DNA from: Leucobacter zeae
Lineage (GTDB): Bacteria; Actinomycetota; Actinomycetes; Actinomycetales; Microbacteriaceae
Reading direction: 5' to 3'
DNA: 64,000 bases
NCBI RefSeq assembly: GCF_016758175.1
Contig: NZ_QYAB01000001.1
Coordinates: 2,087,850-2,151,849 of the forward strand
This document shows, piece by piece, positions 16,815 through 24,541 of the stretch. The position numbers and the translations under genes were made by a program. The notes beneath the pieces are model-generated. The model did no database searches. It worked only from the letters and a program-made list of their open reading frames with translations, and was not told the DNA's origin. Position 1 is the first letter of the stretch. Each line of letters begins with the position of its first letter.

Positions 16815-17156
16815 ATGGCACATCTCACGAAGCAGCTTGCAGAAACCCTGACCCAGGTGGGCGTGCATACGGCCTACGGCGCCCCCGTCGACGTCGACGG
16901 CACCACGATCATGCCCGTGGCGTGCGCGGCCTACGGGTTCGGCGCGGGCGAGGGCGGCGGAGAGGGCGACCTCGCCCATGGCGAGGGATCGGGCGGAGGC
17001 GGAGGCGGCTTCGCCGTCCCGGTCGGCGCCTATGTGAGCCGCGAGGGCACCACGCGCTTCGAGCCGAACATCATCGCGCTGCTCGTCGTCGCGGTGCCGT
17101 TCGTCTGCGTCGCGGGCAAGGCGCTGTCGCGCGTCATCCGCGCGCTCAAGAAGTAG
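16815..17156 (+). CDS. GerW/YtfJ-like glycine-rich membrane protein
   Basis: 113 residues. The first two-thirds match the GerW (YtfJ) pattern: a predicted amphipathic start, DVDGTTIMPVACAAYGFGAG (about 26-45), a Gly/Glu-rich stretch with five to six Gly in a row (about 60-65), and FAVPVGAYVSREG. A single transmembrane helix follows (about 85-101), ending in a positively charged tail. In Bacillus the family is tied to spore germination and forespore function; here the host is very likely not an endospore former, so the role must differ. It has its own leaderless-type promoter behind the SGNH gene. Confidence 0.7.
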   Translation: MAHLTKQLAETLTQVGVHTAYGAPVDVDGTTIMPVACAAYGFGAGEGGGEGDLAHGEGSGGGGGGFAVPVGAYVSREGTTRFEPNIIALLVVAVPFVCVAGKALSRVIRALKK

Positions 17157-17166
17157 GGATCCCGCT

Positions 17167-18102
17167 TCAGCCGGTCCACACCCACGGCTCGCGCGGCAGC
17201 GCGGCCGGGTCGAAGCGTCGCAGCACCGCCGCCGCGGTGACGCGCTCGCCGCCCTGCGCGAGGCCCAGCGATTCTGCGATGCGTCCCAGCACCTCGGGCG
17301 CTTCGACCCCCTGCGCGCGAAGGTCGCCGAGCGTCACCGCGCCGTCGCGCTTGGCGAGGCGCTTGCCCGTCGGTCCGAGGACCAGCGGAACGTGGGCGTA
17401 CTCCACCTCGGGCGGCGTCGGCAGCCCGAGCAGGCGCTGCAGCAGGATCTGCCGCGGCGTCGACGGGGCGAGGTCGTCGCCGCGCACGACCTGGTCCACC
17501 CCCATCGCGGCGTCATCGACGACGACCGCCAGGTTGTAGGCGACCGTGCCGTCGCCGCGCCGCAGCACGAAATCGTCGATGTCGCCGTGCGCTTCGCCGA
17601 GCACCAGGTCATCGAACCCCGGGGTCGCCGTGCCGTCGGGCACGCGGAGCCGCAGCGCGGGCTTCCGGGGCAGGATCGCCGCACGCTCGGCGGCGCGCTC
17701 CGCATCGCTCCGGTCGCGGCACGTCCCGGGGTACGCCCCCGGTGGAGCGTGCGGTGCGCTCGGCGCGGCGAGAATGTCCTTCCGGGAGCAGGTGCACTCG
17801 TAGACCAGGCCGGCTGCGGCGAGCGCGCGGATCGCGGCGTCGTGATCCCCACCGCGCTCGGTCTGCAGCACAGGATCGCCGTCCCAATCGATCCCGATCC
17901 GTTCGAGGTCCGCGAGCTGGGCTGCACCGTTCCCGGCATCCCTCGCCCGATCGAGATCCTCGATCCGCACGAGGAACCGGCGTCCGCTCGACCGCGCGAA
18001 CAGCCACGCGAGGAGCGCCGTACGCAGGTTGCCGAGGTGCAGGTCGCCCGAGGGGCTCGGCGCGTAGCGCCCGGCGCCGGCGCTCTGGTCCACTACTCCC
18101 AT
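17167..18102 (-). CDS. gluQ: Glutamyl-Q tRNA(Asp) synthetase
   Basis: GluQRS activates glutamate without tRNA and transfers it to queuosine at position 34 of tRNA(Asp). It is a short GluRS paralogue lacking the anticodon-binding domain, which fits the 311 residues. Motifs: YAPSPSGDLHLGNLRTAL (HIGH-like, about 13-30), zinc-type cysteines in ECTCSRKDI and YPGTCRD, and KRLAKRDGAV in the KMSKS position. ATG 18102 has GGGAGGAT about eight bases upstream. It lies convergent to the GerW-like gene with a 10-bp gap. Confidence 0.88.
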   Translation of the reverse strand: MGVVDQSAGAGRYAPSPSGDLHLGNLRTALLAWLFARSSGRRFLVRIEDLDRARDAGNGAAQLADLERIGIDWDGDPVLQTERGGDHDAAIRALAAAGLVYECTCSRKDILAAPSAPHAPPGAYPGTCRDRSDAERAAERAAILPRKPALRLRVPDGTATPGFDDLVLGEAHGDIDDFVLRRGDGTVAYNLAVVVDDAAMGVDQVVRGDDLAPSTPRQILLQRLLGLPTPPEVEYAHVPLVLGPTGKRLAKRDGAVTLGDLRAQGVEAPEVLGRIAESLGLAQGGERVTAAAVLRRFDPAALPREPWVWTG

Positions 18103-18156
18103 CCCTCGATCCTCCCATGCATCCGAGCGATGCTGGCCGTCCCATCGCGTCGCGCC

Positions 18157-18162
18157 TATGGT
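18157..18162 (+). promoter_or_regulatory. -10 element of leaderless lipoprotein promoter
   Basis: TATGGT, six bases before ATG 18169. Confidence 0.5.
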
Positions 18163-18168
18163 GAAGGC

Positions 18169-18624
18169 ATGAGAAATGCGTTGTCGGTCGGTGCCGTTCT
18201 GGTGCTCGCGATGTCGGGGTGCTCCGGCACCGGCCCCACGCCCGCGGGCGCCGAACAGACGGCGTTCGGCGCGGTCGCGCTGCACACGAACCGAGGGGTC
18301 AGACTGCTCGCGGAGACCTCTGCGGCGCCGACGGGTGACGAAGCACGGGTCTCGGGGCCGCTCATGGAGAACGACGCCGACTGCCTCGGCATCATGGACG
18401 ACGGCGGGAACTTCGTCGGAGTCGTGTTCCCCTTCGGCACGTCCATCGACGACTTCGGTCTCGTGACCTTCGGCGGCGCGAGCCTGTCGGTCGGCGAGGA
18501 GGTCTCCTTCACCGGTTCGATCGGCGAGGCCCTCGGGACCGACGAGGCGGCGGCCTTGACCGCGTGCGAGCTCGAGGAGCCCGTGTTCCGGGCTCGGGGC
18601 GAGGTGCTCACTCCGGAGGAGTGA
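18169..18624 (+). CDS. Small predicted lipoprotein of unknown function
   Basis: 151 residues beginning with a short hydrophobic signal and a lipobox ending at Cys18 (LAMSGC), so it is probably anchored outside the membrane. The mature part is acidic, with DADCLGIMDDGGNFVGVVFPFGTSI and a second cysteine near the C-terminus (LTACELEEP), which could form a disulfide with the earlier one. I do not recognise a family. Codon use and GC match the neighbours. It is divergent from gluQ with an intergenic gap of 66 bp. Confidence 0.6.
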   Translation: MRNALSVGAVLVLAMSGCSGTGPTPAGAEQTAFGAVALHTNRGVRLLAETSAAPTGDEARVSGPLMENDADCLGIMDDGGNFVGVVFPFGTSIDDFGLVTFGGASLSVGEEVSFTGSIGEALGTDEAAALTACELEEPVFRARGEVLTPEE

Positions 18625-18677
18625 CGTCGCGCGGCGCTCGGTCGCGCCGACTCTCGTTCCTGAGCTGCAGGCGGCGG

Positions 18678-18683
18678 TAGCCT
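18678..18683 (+). promoter_or_regulatory. -10 element of leaderless GlcD-like promoter
   Basis: TAGCCT, six bases before GTG 18690. Confidence 0.5.
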
Positions 18684-18689
18684 GGGACC

Positions 18690-20048
18690 GTGACGAAGCA
18701 CGATGCGGACCTCGACGAGCTGCGGGACCGGCTGGGAGACCGACTGCTCACGGGCGACGAGGCGATGGCGCCCTACACCCGCGACGCCTCGCGGGCCGTC
18801 CCCGACGGCGCCCCGATCGCCGTCGTGCGAGCCGAGTCCACCGCTGACGTCTCGGCCGCGCTCTCCTGGGCGCACGCCGCGAACATCCCCGTCAGCGTAC
18901 GCGGCGCCGGGACAGGCCTCGCCGGCGGCGCGAACGCCTACCGCGGGGGCCTCGTGCTGTCGCTGGAGCGCATGAATCGCGTGCTCGACGTCGACGTCGC
19001 GAATCGGCTCGCGGTCGTGCAACCCGGCCTCGTCACGGCGCAGCTCGACGCGCGCTGCCGCGAGCACGGGCTCTTCTTCCCCCCGGATCCCGCCAGCGCG
19101 CGCATCTGCACGGTCGGCGGCAACATCGCCACGAACGCCGGCGGCCTGCGCTGCGTCGCGCACGGCGTCACCGCCGACTCCGTCGCGGCGCTGGAAGTCG
19201 TGCTCGCCGACGGCAGGGTGATGCGCACGGGGGCGCGTACCCGCAAGAACGTCGTCGGGTACGATCTGACCCGGCTCTTCATCGGTTCGGAGGGGACGCT
19301 CGGCGTGATCACCGAGGCGACCGTTCGTCTGAAGCCCGTCCCAGAGGGCCGGCCGCGCACGTTCCGCGCCTCGTTCGCGAGCGTCGAGGACGCGGGGCGC
19401 GCAGTCACCGCGATCGTGAACGGCCCGACCCCGCCCGAGGTGCTCGAGCTCATGGACGCGCTGAGCGTCGAGATCATCGAGGCCTACTTCCCGACCGGGC
19501 TCGAAACGCCGACCGGAGCGATGCTCGTCGGGCAGACCGTCGGGCCCGACGCGGCGGCGCGGGCCGAGGCGATCACGCGGGTCTGCGCCGAGCACGGGGC
19601 CGACGACACCGGCGTCTCCGATACCGACGCGCTCCTCGAGGCGCGCAGGCGCTCGAACCCGGCGCTCAACGCCCGCGGTCTCAAGATCTCGTGCGACGTC
19701 GGTGTGCCGATCGCCGCGCTCGCCGATGTCTTCCGCGGTGTCGCCGGGATCTCGGCGCGCCACGGGCTCCGCGTGTCGACCGTCGCGCACGCGGGCGACG
19801 GCAACCTGCACTGCACCGTCGAAGCCGAGGGCTCCCCCGCGGGCATCGCTGCGGCGGACCGCGTGATCGACGACATCACCCGTCTCGCGCTGGCGCTCGG
19901 CGGCACGATCTCGGGCGAGCACGGCGTCGGCTCGCTCAAGCTCCACGAACTGCCGTGGCAGCAGGACGCGGTCGCACTCGAGGTGCAGCGCGCGATCAAG
20001 GCGGCGCTGGATCCGCTCGGGATCCTCACCCCCGGCCGCGCGGTCTGA
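18690..20048 (+). CDS. FAD-linked oxidase, GlcD/D-lactate dehydrogenase-like
   Basis: A 452-residue flavoprotein of the VAO/PCMH family that oxidises 2-hydroxyacids such as glycolate or D-lactate. The N-terminal FAD domain shows VRGAGTGLAGGANAYRGGLVLSL, GGNIATNAGGLRCVAHG and NVVGYDLTRLFIGSEGTLGVIT. The C-terminal substrate domain shows VAHAGDGNLH and GGTISGEHGVGSLK, both hallmarks of the GlcD group. It is a single-polypeptide form without a fused iron-sulfur domain. Substrate cannot be chosen from sequence alone. Confidence 0.88.
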   Translation: MTKHDADLDELRDRLGDRLLTGDEAMAPYTRDASRAVPDGAPIAVVRAESTADVSAALSWAHAANIPVSVRGAGTGLAGGANAYRGGLVLSLERMNRVLDVDVANRLAVVQPGLVTAQLDARCREHGLFFPPDPASARICTVGGNIATNAGGLRCVAHGVTADSVAALEVVLADGRVMRTGARTRKNVVGYDLTRLFIGSEGTLGVITEATVRLKPVPEGRPRTFRASFASVEDAGRAVTAIVNGPTPPEVLELMDALSVEIIEAYFPTGLETPTGAMLVGQTVGPDAAARAEAITRVCAEHGADDTGVSDTDALLEARRRSNPALNARGLKISCDVGVPIAALADVFRGVAGISARHGLRVSTVAHAGDGNLHCTVEAEGSPAGIAAADRVIDDITRLALALGGTISGEHGVGSLKLHELPWQQDAVALEVQRAIKAALDPLGILTPGRAV

Positions 20049-20130
20049 CACCGCCGCGCCGCGCGCGGAATGGTCCATCGTTCTCGCAGGAAAGTGGTCC
20101 GAATCGTCCGTCGATGGGAGGATCGGGAGC

Positions 20131-20982
20131 ATGAGCATCCTGTCGATCCAGTCCTCCGTCTCGTACGGCCACGTCGGCAACTCCGCCGCGGTGTTCCCGT
20201 TGCAGCGGATCGGCATCGAGGTGATGCCGGTCTACACCGTGTGCTTCTCGAACCACACGGGGTACGGCGCCTGGCGCGGGCCGATGCTGAGCGGCTCTGA
20301 CGTCACCGATATCGTGATGGGGATCGAGGAGCGAGGTGGCCTCGACGACGTCGACGTGGTGCTCTCGGGGTACCAGGGCGGCGACAGCATCGGCGACGCG
20401 ATCCTCGACGCGGTCGCCCGCGTGAAGCGGCGCAACCCCGATGCGATCTACGCCTGCGACCCCGTGCTCGGCAACGCGAAGTCCGGCTGCCACGTCGCAC
20501 CCGAGGTGCAGAACCTCATCCGCGACCGCATCGTGCCGAGCGCCGACCTGATCACCCCCAACCAGTTCGAGCTCGGCTTCATCACCGGCACCGCGCCCGA
20601 CACGCTCGAGACCACCCTGGAATCGATCGACGCCGCGATGGCCCTCGGCCCGAGCACCGTGCTCGTCACGAGCGTCGAGCGACCGGACGCCCCGAGTGAC
20701 ACGATCGAGATGCTGGCCGCGACTGCCGAAGGCGCATGGATCGTCCAGACGCCGAAGCTCCCGCTCAAGGCGAACGGCTCGGGCGACGTCACCGCCGCGC
20801 TCTTCACGGCGCACCTGCGCCGCACCGGGAACGCGGCCGAGGCGCTCGAACGCACCACCGCCAGCGTGTACGAACTGCTCGAGCGGACGCTCGCCTCCGG
20901 CAAGCGCGAACTGCAGCTCGTCGAAGCGCAGGAGTCGTACGCGAACCCGAACCTGCGGTTCGCGGCGCGCCGCGTCCGCTGA
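20131..20982 (+). CDS. pdxY: Pyridoxal kinase PdxY
   Basis: A ribokinase-superfamily kinase phosphorylating pyridoxal in the vitamin B6 salvage pathway. 283 residues, start SILSIQSSVSYGHVGNSAA (the PdxY/PdxK signature), CDPVLGNAKSGCHVAPEV, DLITPNQFELGFITG, and the catalytic anion-hole motif LKANGSGDVTAALF with Asp as base. ATG 20131 has GGGAGGATCGG upstream, so this gene uses a conventional ribosome site, unlike its neighbours. Confidence 0.93.
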   Translation: MSILSIQSSVSYGHVGNSAAVFPLQRIGIEVMPVYTVCFSNHTGYGAWRGPMLSGSDVTDIVMGIEERGGLDDVDVVLSGYQGGDSIGDAILDAVARVKRRNPDAIYACDPVLGNAKSGCHVAPEVQNLIRDRIVPSADLITPNQFELGFITGTAPDTLETTLESIDAAMALGPSTVLVTSVERPDAPSDTIEMLAATAEGAWIVQTPKLPLKANGSGDVTAALFTAHLRRTGNAAEALERTTASVYELLERTLASGKRELQLVEAQESYANPNLRFAARRVR

Positions 20983-21016
20983 CAGCGCCTGCCGCCGCGC
21001 GGAGCGAGCGCGCCGC

Positions 21017-21385
21017 TCAGAGCGAGCGCGCTGCCACGATCCCGACCAGCGACAGCGCGACACCGAGCAGGAGCATCCCCGGTCCGTTGAGGAGCGCAGC
21101 GAGGGTGCGGCGTCCGGCGAGCAGGCGGACGGTGTCGAGGCTCGCGGTGCTGAAGGTCGTGTACCCGCCGAGGAATCCCGACCCCGCGACCGCGGCGATG
21201 GGGTGATCGAGCGCGAGGCCGACGAGCACGCCGAGCGCGAACGACCCGGTGAGGTTGATCAGCATGATGCCCCACGGGAACCGGGCGCGCACGCCTGCCG
21301 GGATGCCGGTGTCCAGGAGGTGGCGCACGGCGGCGCCAGCGCCGCCCGCGCCCGCGACCGCGACCGCGGTCCAGAAGCCGCTCAC
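21017..21385 (-). CDS. crcB: Fluoride channel CrcB (second subunit)
   Basis: 122 residues, four hydrophobic helices, with the Fluc motif GGYTTFSTASL (helix 3 break and Na+ site) and NLTGSFALG. Fluoride channels of this family are dual-topology dimers; two adjacent genes indicate a heterodimer with the upstream product. GTG 21385 overlaps the upstream stop by four bases. Confidence 0.92.
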   Translation of the reverse strand: MSGFWTAVAVAGAGGAGAAVRHLLDTGIPAGVRARFPWGIMLINLTGSFALGVLVGLALDHPIAAVAGSGFLGGYTTFSTASLDTVRLLAGRRTLAALLNGPGMLLLGVALSLVGIVAARSL

Positions 21386-21849
21386 GTTGCGCCTCCCCGG
21401 CGCCGGGCGAGCCCTCGCGCCGCGAGGACGCCGGCCCAGCTCGCCGCGCCACCGACGACCAGCGTCACGAGCGCGTATGCGAGCCCCTCGAGCGGTCGCA
21501 GTGCGAGCAGCAGCTGCGCAACCTCCGTCGCGAACATGCTGTAGGTGGTGAAGCCTCCCAGCACGCCGGTGCCGAGCAGCAGTCGTGCGGAGCGCAGGCG
21601 CCCGGCGTCCGGTCCGATACGCCCCAGAGATTCGACGAGCAGCCCGAGCAGGAAGGCGCCCGTCAGGTTCGCCGCGAACGTGCCGAGCGGCCACCCGTCC
21701 GCCTCCGCGCCCGCGCCGAGCGCGACGGCCAGTCCGAATCTCGCGAGCGACCCCGCGGCGCCTCCGATGAAGACGAGCGCGAGCTCGGCGATCCGCCCCG
21801 TCGGCCGGGACGCCGCGGCACCTGCCGTCCTGTCGATGCCGTCTGCCAC
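21382..21849 (-). CDS. crcB: Fluoride channel CrcB (first subunit)
   Basis: 155 residues, first of the pair. The extra N-terminal 20 residues are polar; the channel core has GGAAGSLARFGLA, NLTGAFLLG and GGFTTYSMFATE. GTG 21849 follows TAGCCT at 21856-21861 by six bases, so there is no room for a fluoride riboswitch in a 5' leader. Exports fluoride from the cytosol (family knowledge). Confidence 0.92.
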   Translation of the reverse strand: MADGIDRTAGAAASRPTGRIAELALVFIGGAAGSLARFGLAVALGAGAEADGWPLGTFAANLTGAFLLGLLVESLGRIGPDAGRLRSARLLLGTGVLGGFTTYSMFATEVAQLLLALRPLEGLAYALVTLVVGGAASWAGVLAARGLARRRGGAT

Positions 21850-21855
21850 GCCCCC

Positions 21856-21861
21856 AGGCTA
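21856..21861 (-). promoter_or_regulatory. -10 element of leaderless crcB promoter
   Basis: TAGCCT on the minus strand, six bases before GTG 21849. Confidence 0.5.
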
Positions 21862-21958
21862 CTCCGCTCGGCCGCTCCGCCGCTCCCGGGCCCATCGCCC
21901 CCCTGCACGACGGACCTGCGCACGTCTGCCCGACCTTTCCGGCCCGCCCCGACGGACG

Positions 21959-21964
21959 TAGGCT
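21959..21964 (+). promoter_or_regulatory. -10 element of leaderless PIG-L promoter
   Basis: TAGGCT, six bases before ATG 21971. Confidence 0.5.
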
Positions 21965-21970
21965 GAGGCC

Positions 21971-22720
21971 ATGAACGCCGCACCTGCCCCCACCGCCCCG
22001 CAGCCGCTCGATCTCTCCGGTGTCGACCGCATGCTCGTGGTCGTCGCGCACCCGGACGATCCCGAGTACGGCACGTCCGCCGCCGTGGCGGAGTGGACCG
22101 GCACCGGCGTCGAAGTCGGCTACCTCCTGCTCACCGCGGGAGAGGCCGGGATGCAGCGCGCGCCCGAGGAGGCGGGGCCGTTGCGAGCCGCGGAGCAGCG
22201 CGCGGCCTGCGGCGCGGTCGGAGTGCAGCACCTGACGATCCTCGACTTTCCCGACGGCGCCCTCGAGTACGGCCTGACCCTCCGCCGCGCGATCGCGCGC
22301 GAGATCCGCCGCTTCCGCCCGGACGCAGTCGTCTGCGGCAGTGGCGAGCTCTTCGTCGGATGGGGCGTCGACCACGCCGACCACCGCGCTGCGGGCCTCG
22401 CGGCGATCGATGCCGTGCGCGACGCCGACAACCGCTGGTGCTTCCCCGAACTGCTGCGCGATGAGGATCTCGCACCCTGGGGCACCTCCCGGCTGCTGCT
22501 CACGGGCACGGCGCCGAACGTGTTCGTGGAGATCACCGAGGCGTCGGAGCTCCGTGCGATCGCCTCGCTCTCGGCCCACGCCGCATATCTCGCCGATCTG
22601 CCCTGGCACCCGTCCCCCGAAGACATGATCCCGGAACTGCTCCGCGCGCAGGGCACGGCAGCCGGGGTCGCGCGGGCGATCGGATTCGCCGAGCATCGAC
22701 TGCGCGACGCGCGCACCTGA
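21971..22720 (+). CDS. PIG-L family zinc-dependent deacetylase
   Basis: 249 residues. The zinc/catalytic motif AHPDD is at about 26-30, the second ligand motif VDHADHRAAG follows mid-protein, and there is a LPWHP-like C-terminal region. Relatives include MshB and Mca of mycothiol metabolism and LmbE-like proteins. The mshC gene in this window makes a mycothiol link tempting, but general PIG-L proteins of this length (without the MshB lid features) are common, so the substrate is left open. Confidence 0.8.
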   Translation: MNAAPAPTAPQPLDLSGVDRMLVVVAHPDDPEYGTSAAVAEWTGTGVEVGYLLLTAGEAGMQRAPEEAGPLRAAEQRAACGAVGVQHLTILDFPDGALEYGLTLRRAIAREIRRFRPDAVVCGSGELFVGWGVDHADHRAAGLAAIDAVRDADNRWCFPELLRDEDLAPWGTSRLLLTGTAPNVFVEITEASELRAIASLSAHAAYLADLPWHPSPEDMIPELLRAQGTAAGVARAIGFAEHRLRDART

Positions 22721-22756
22721 TCGGACAGTCGCGCAACTGGCCTGATTCGTGGATAT

Positions 22757-22792
22757 GATCAATAATGTTCGGCATGACGAACATTATTGATC
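22757..22792 (+). promoter_or_regulatory. Palindromic metalloregulator-type operator upstream of the metal ABC operon
   Basis: Perfect 15-bp arms GATCAATAATGTTCG and CGAACATTATTGATC around a 6-bp centre. The inner 18 bp (22766-22783) have the form TGTTC-N8-GAACA, which resembles, from memory, the corynebacterial MntR site. It lies 23-58 bp before the first gene's ATG, is AT-rich against a 70% GC background, and is likely the repressor site controlling the three-gene uptake operon. Confidence 0.75.
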
Positions 22793-22814
22793 GACACACG
22801 AAATGAGAGGCGGA

Positions 22815-23813
22815 ATGAACAGATCCGCGGGCGCTTCGCGCCCACATGCCCGTTCGAACGGCAGGAGCAGCGCCGTCCTCCGCGCGGCCGCCGCGACCGT
22901 GATCGCCGGCTCCGTGCTCGCCGGGTCGCTCTCCGGATGCGCCCCGCACGCGCCTGGCGACGACGCCGGAGCCTCCGGCGATCGGCCGGTCGTGCTCACC
23001 ACATTCACCGTGCTCGCGGACATCGCCGAGAACGTCGCGGGTGAGCACCTCGAGGTGCGGTCGATCACGAAAGCGGGTGCCGAGATCCATGGCTACGAAC
23101 CGACGCCGCTCGATATCGCCAAGGCTTCGGAGGCCGAGCTGATCCTCGACAACGGCCTCGGCCTCGAGTCGTGGTTCAAGCGATTCGTCGCGCAGATGGA
23201 CGTGCCCCACGTCGTGGTGTCCGAGGGCGTCGACCCGATCGACATCGCCGGAGGCGAATACGCGGGCAAGGCGAACCCGCACGCGTGGATGAGCCCGGAT
23301 GCGGCAGCCGTCTACGTCGACAACATGGTCGAGGCCTTCTCGGAGCTCGACCCCGCGCACGCCGACGACTTCGCAGCGAACGGCCGGGCGTACCGCGACC
23401 GGCTGACGTCCGTGCAGCGCGACCTGGAGGAACGGCTCGCAGGAATCCCGGAGGGCCAGCGCGCCCTGGTGACATGCGAGGGCGCGTTCTCCTACCTCGC
23501 GCGGGACGCCGGTCTCGAGGAGCGGTACATCTGGCCGGTGAACGCCGAGCAGCAGGCGACGCCGCAGCAGATCGCCCGCGTCGTGGAGTTCGTGCGCGAG
23601 CAGCGCGTGCCTGCGGTGTTCTGCGAGTCCACCGTCTCCGATCGTCCGATGCGTCAGGTCGCCGCGGCGACCGGAGCGGACTTCGGCGGCACGCTCTACG
23701 TGGACTCGCTGTCCGAGCCCGATGGGCCCGTGCCCACCTACCTCGACCTGATCCGGCACGATGCCGACACGATCGTGGCCGGGCTGACGGCGACCGGACG
23801 GGAGGGCGCATGA
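22815..23813 (+). CDS. Metal ABC transporter substrate-binding lipoprotein (ZnuA/MntA/TroA family)
   Basis: A 332-residue extracytoplasmic metal-binding protein. Lipobox LSGC places the lipidated Cys at about residue 42. Metal-ligand features of the cluster A-I family are a His in IHGYEPTP, a second His in ANPHAWMSPD, an acidic residue in CEGAFSYLARDAG, and Asp in the C-terminal lobe (GGTLYVDSL). ATG 22815 is preferred over 22803 because GAGAGG lies four bases upstream. It supplies metal to the ATPase/permease pair that follows. Manganese or zinc specificity cannot be decided from the ligands alone; the operator favours manganese. Confidence 0.88.
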   Translation: MNRSAGASRPHARSNGRSSAVLRAAAATVIAGSVLAGSLSGCAPHAPGDDAGASGDRPVVLTTFTVLADIAENVAGEHLEVRSITKAGAEIHGYEPTPLDIAKASEAELILDNGLGLESWFKRFVAQMDVPHVVVSEGVDPIDIAGGEYAGKANPHAWMSPDAAAVYVDNMVEAFSELDPAHADDFAANGRAYRDRLTSVQRDLEERLAGIPEGQRALVTCEGAFSYLARDAGLEERYIWPVNAEQQATPQQIARVVEFVREQRVPAVFCESTVSDRPMRQVAAATGADFGGTLYVDSLSEPDGPVPTYLDLIRHDADTIVAGLTATGREGA

Positions 23814-24541
23814 AACCGGCGATCGAGGTCGACGACGTCGTGGTGCGGTACGGGGAGCTCGTGGCGCTCGACGGCGCGACCGTGGCCGTGTCGCCGGGGC
23901 GGGTGACGGGGCTCATCGGCATGAACGGGTCGGGCAAGTCGACCCTCTTCAAGACCATCATGGGGGCGGTGCGCCCCGCGCACGGTTCGGTCGCGCTGCT
24001 GGGGATGGACCCGGCGTCGGCCCGCAAGCACGGGGCCGTCGGGTACGTCCCGCAGAGCGAGGACGTAGACTGGGCCTTTCCCGTGTCCGTCCGCGACGTC
24101 GTCATGATGGGCCGATACGGGCGCATGGGCCCCACGCGCCGACCGCGCCAGGCCGACCGCGCGGCCGTCGACGAGGCGCTCGAGCGCGTCGAGCTGACCG
24201 AGTACGCCGACCGCCAGATCGGTCGGCTCTCGGGCGGCCAGAAGAAGCGTGCCTTCGTCGCCAGAGGAATCGCGCAGGGAGCCGATGTGCTCCTGCTCGA
24301 CGAGCCCTTCGCGGGCGTCGACAAGCGCTCGGAGGCGACGATCGTGCGCCTGTTGCGGGAGCTCGCCGCAGCGGGCGGCACGATCCTGGTCTCGACGCAC
24401 GACCTGCACGCGCTTCCCGAGCTCGCGGACGAGGCGGTGCTGCTGCTGCGGAAGGTGCTCTTCCACGGAGATGTGCGCGAGGCGCTCGAACCCAGACGCC
24501 TCGCCGGGGCGTTCGGCCTGGACCCGGAGGCGCTGTCATGA
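23810..24541 (+). CDS. Metal ABC transporter ATP-binding protein
   Basis: 243 residues with Walker A GMNGSGKST (about 38-46), Q-loop VPQSEDVDW, signature LSGGQKKR, Walker B VLLLDEPFAGVD and switch His in STHDLHALP. The VDWxFPVSVxDVVMMGRYG stretch after the Q-loop is characteristic of MntB/ZnuC/SitB-type ATPases. ATG overlaps the upstream stop by four bases, with GGGAGGG before it; the end overlaps the permease start in the same way. Confidence 0.92.
   Translation: MKPAIEVDDVVVRYGELVALDGATVAVSPGRVTGLIGMNGSGKSTLFKTIMGAVRPAHGSVALLGMDPASARKHGAVGYVPQSEDVDWAFPVSVRDVVMMGRYGRMGPTRRPRQADRAAVDEALERVELTEYADRQIGRLSGGQKKRAFVARGIAQGADVLLLDEPFAGVDKRSEATIVRLLRELAAAGGTILVSTHDLHALPELADEAVLLLRKVLFHGDVREALEPRRLAGAFGLDPEALS

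Noticed and set aside
21850-21961. Fluoride riboswitch upstream of the crcB genes
   Set aside because: The predicted transcript starts at the GTG itself and no riboswitch-like sequence lies before it.
22021-22720. PIG-L protein called as MshB or Mca of mycothiol metabolism
   Set aside because: The AHPDD and HxDH motifs are shared by the whole family; no feature specific to those enzymes is visible, so the general name is kept.
22739-22815. Zur- or DtxR-type box before the metal ABC operon
   Set aside because: The palindrome lacks the TGAAAATnATTTTCA or TTAGGTTAGnCTAACCTAA pattern I know for those regulators; an MntR-like core fits better.
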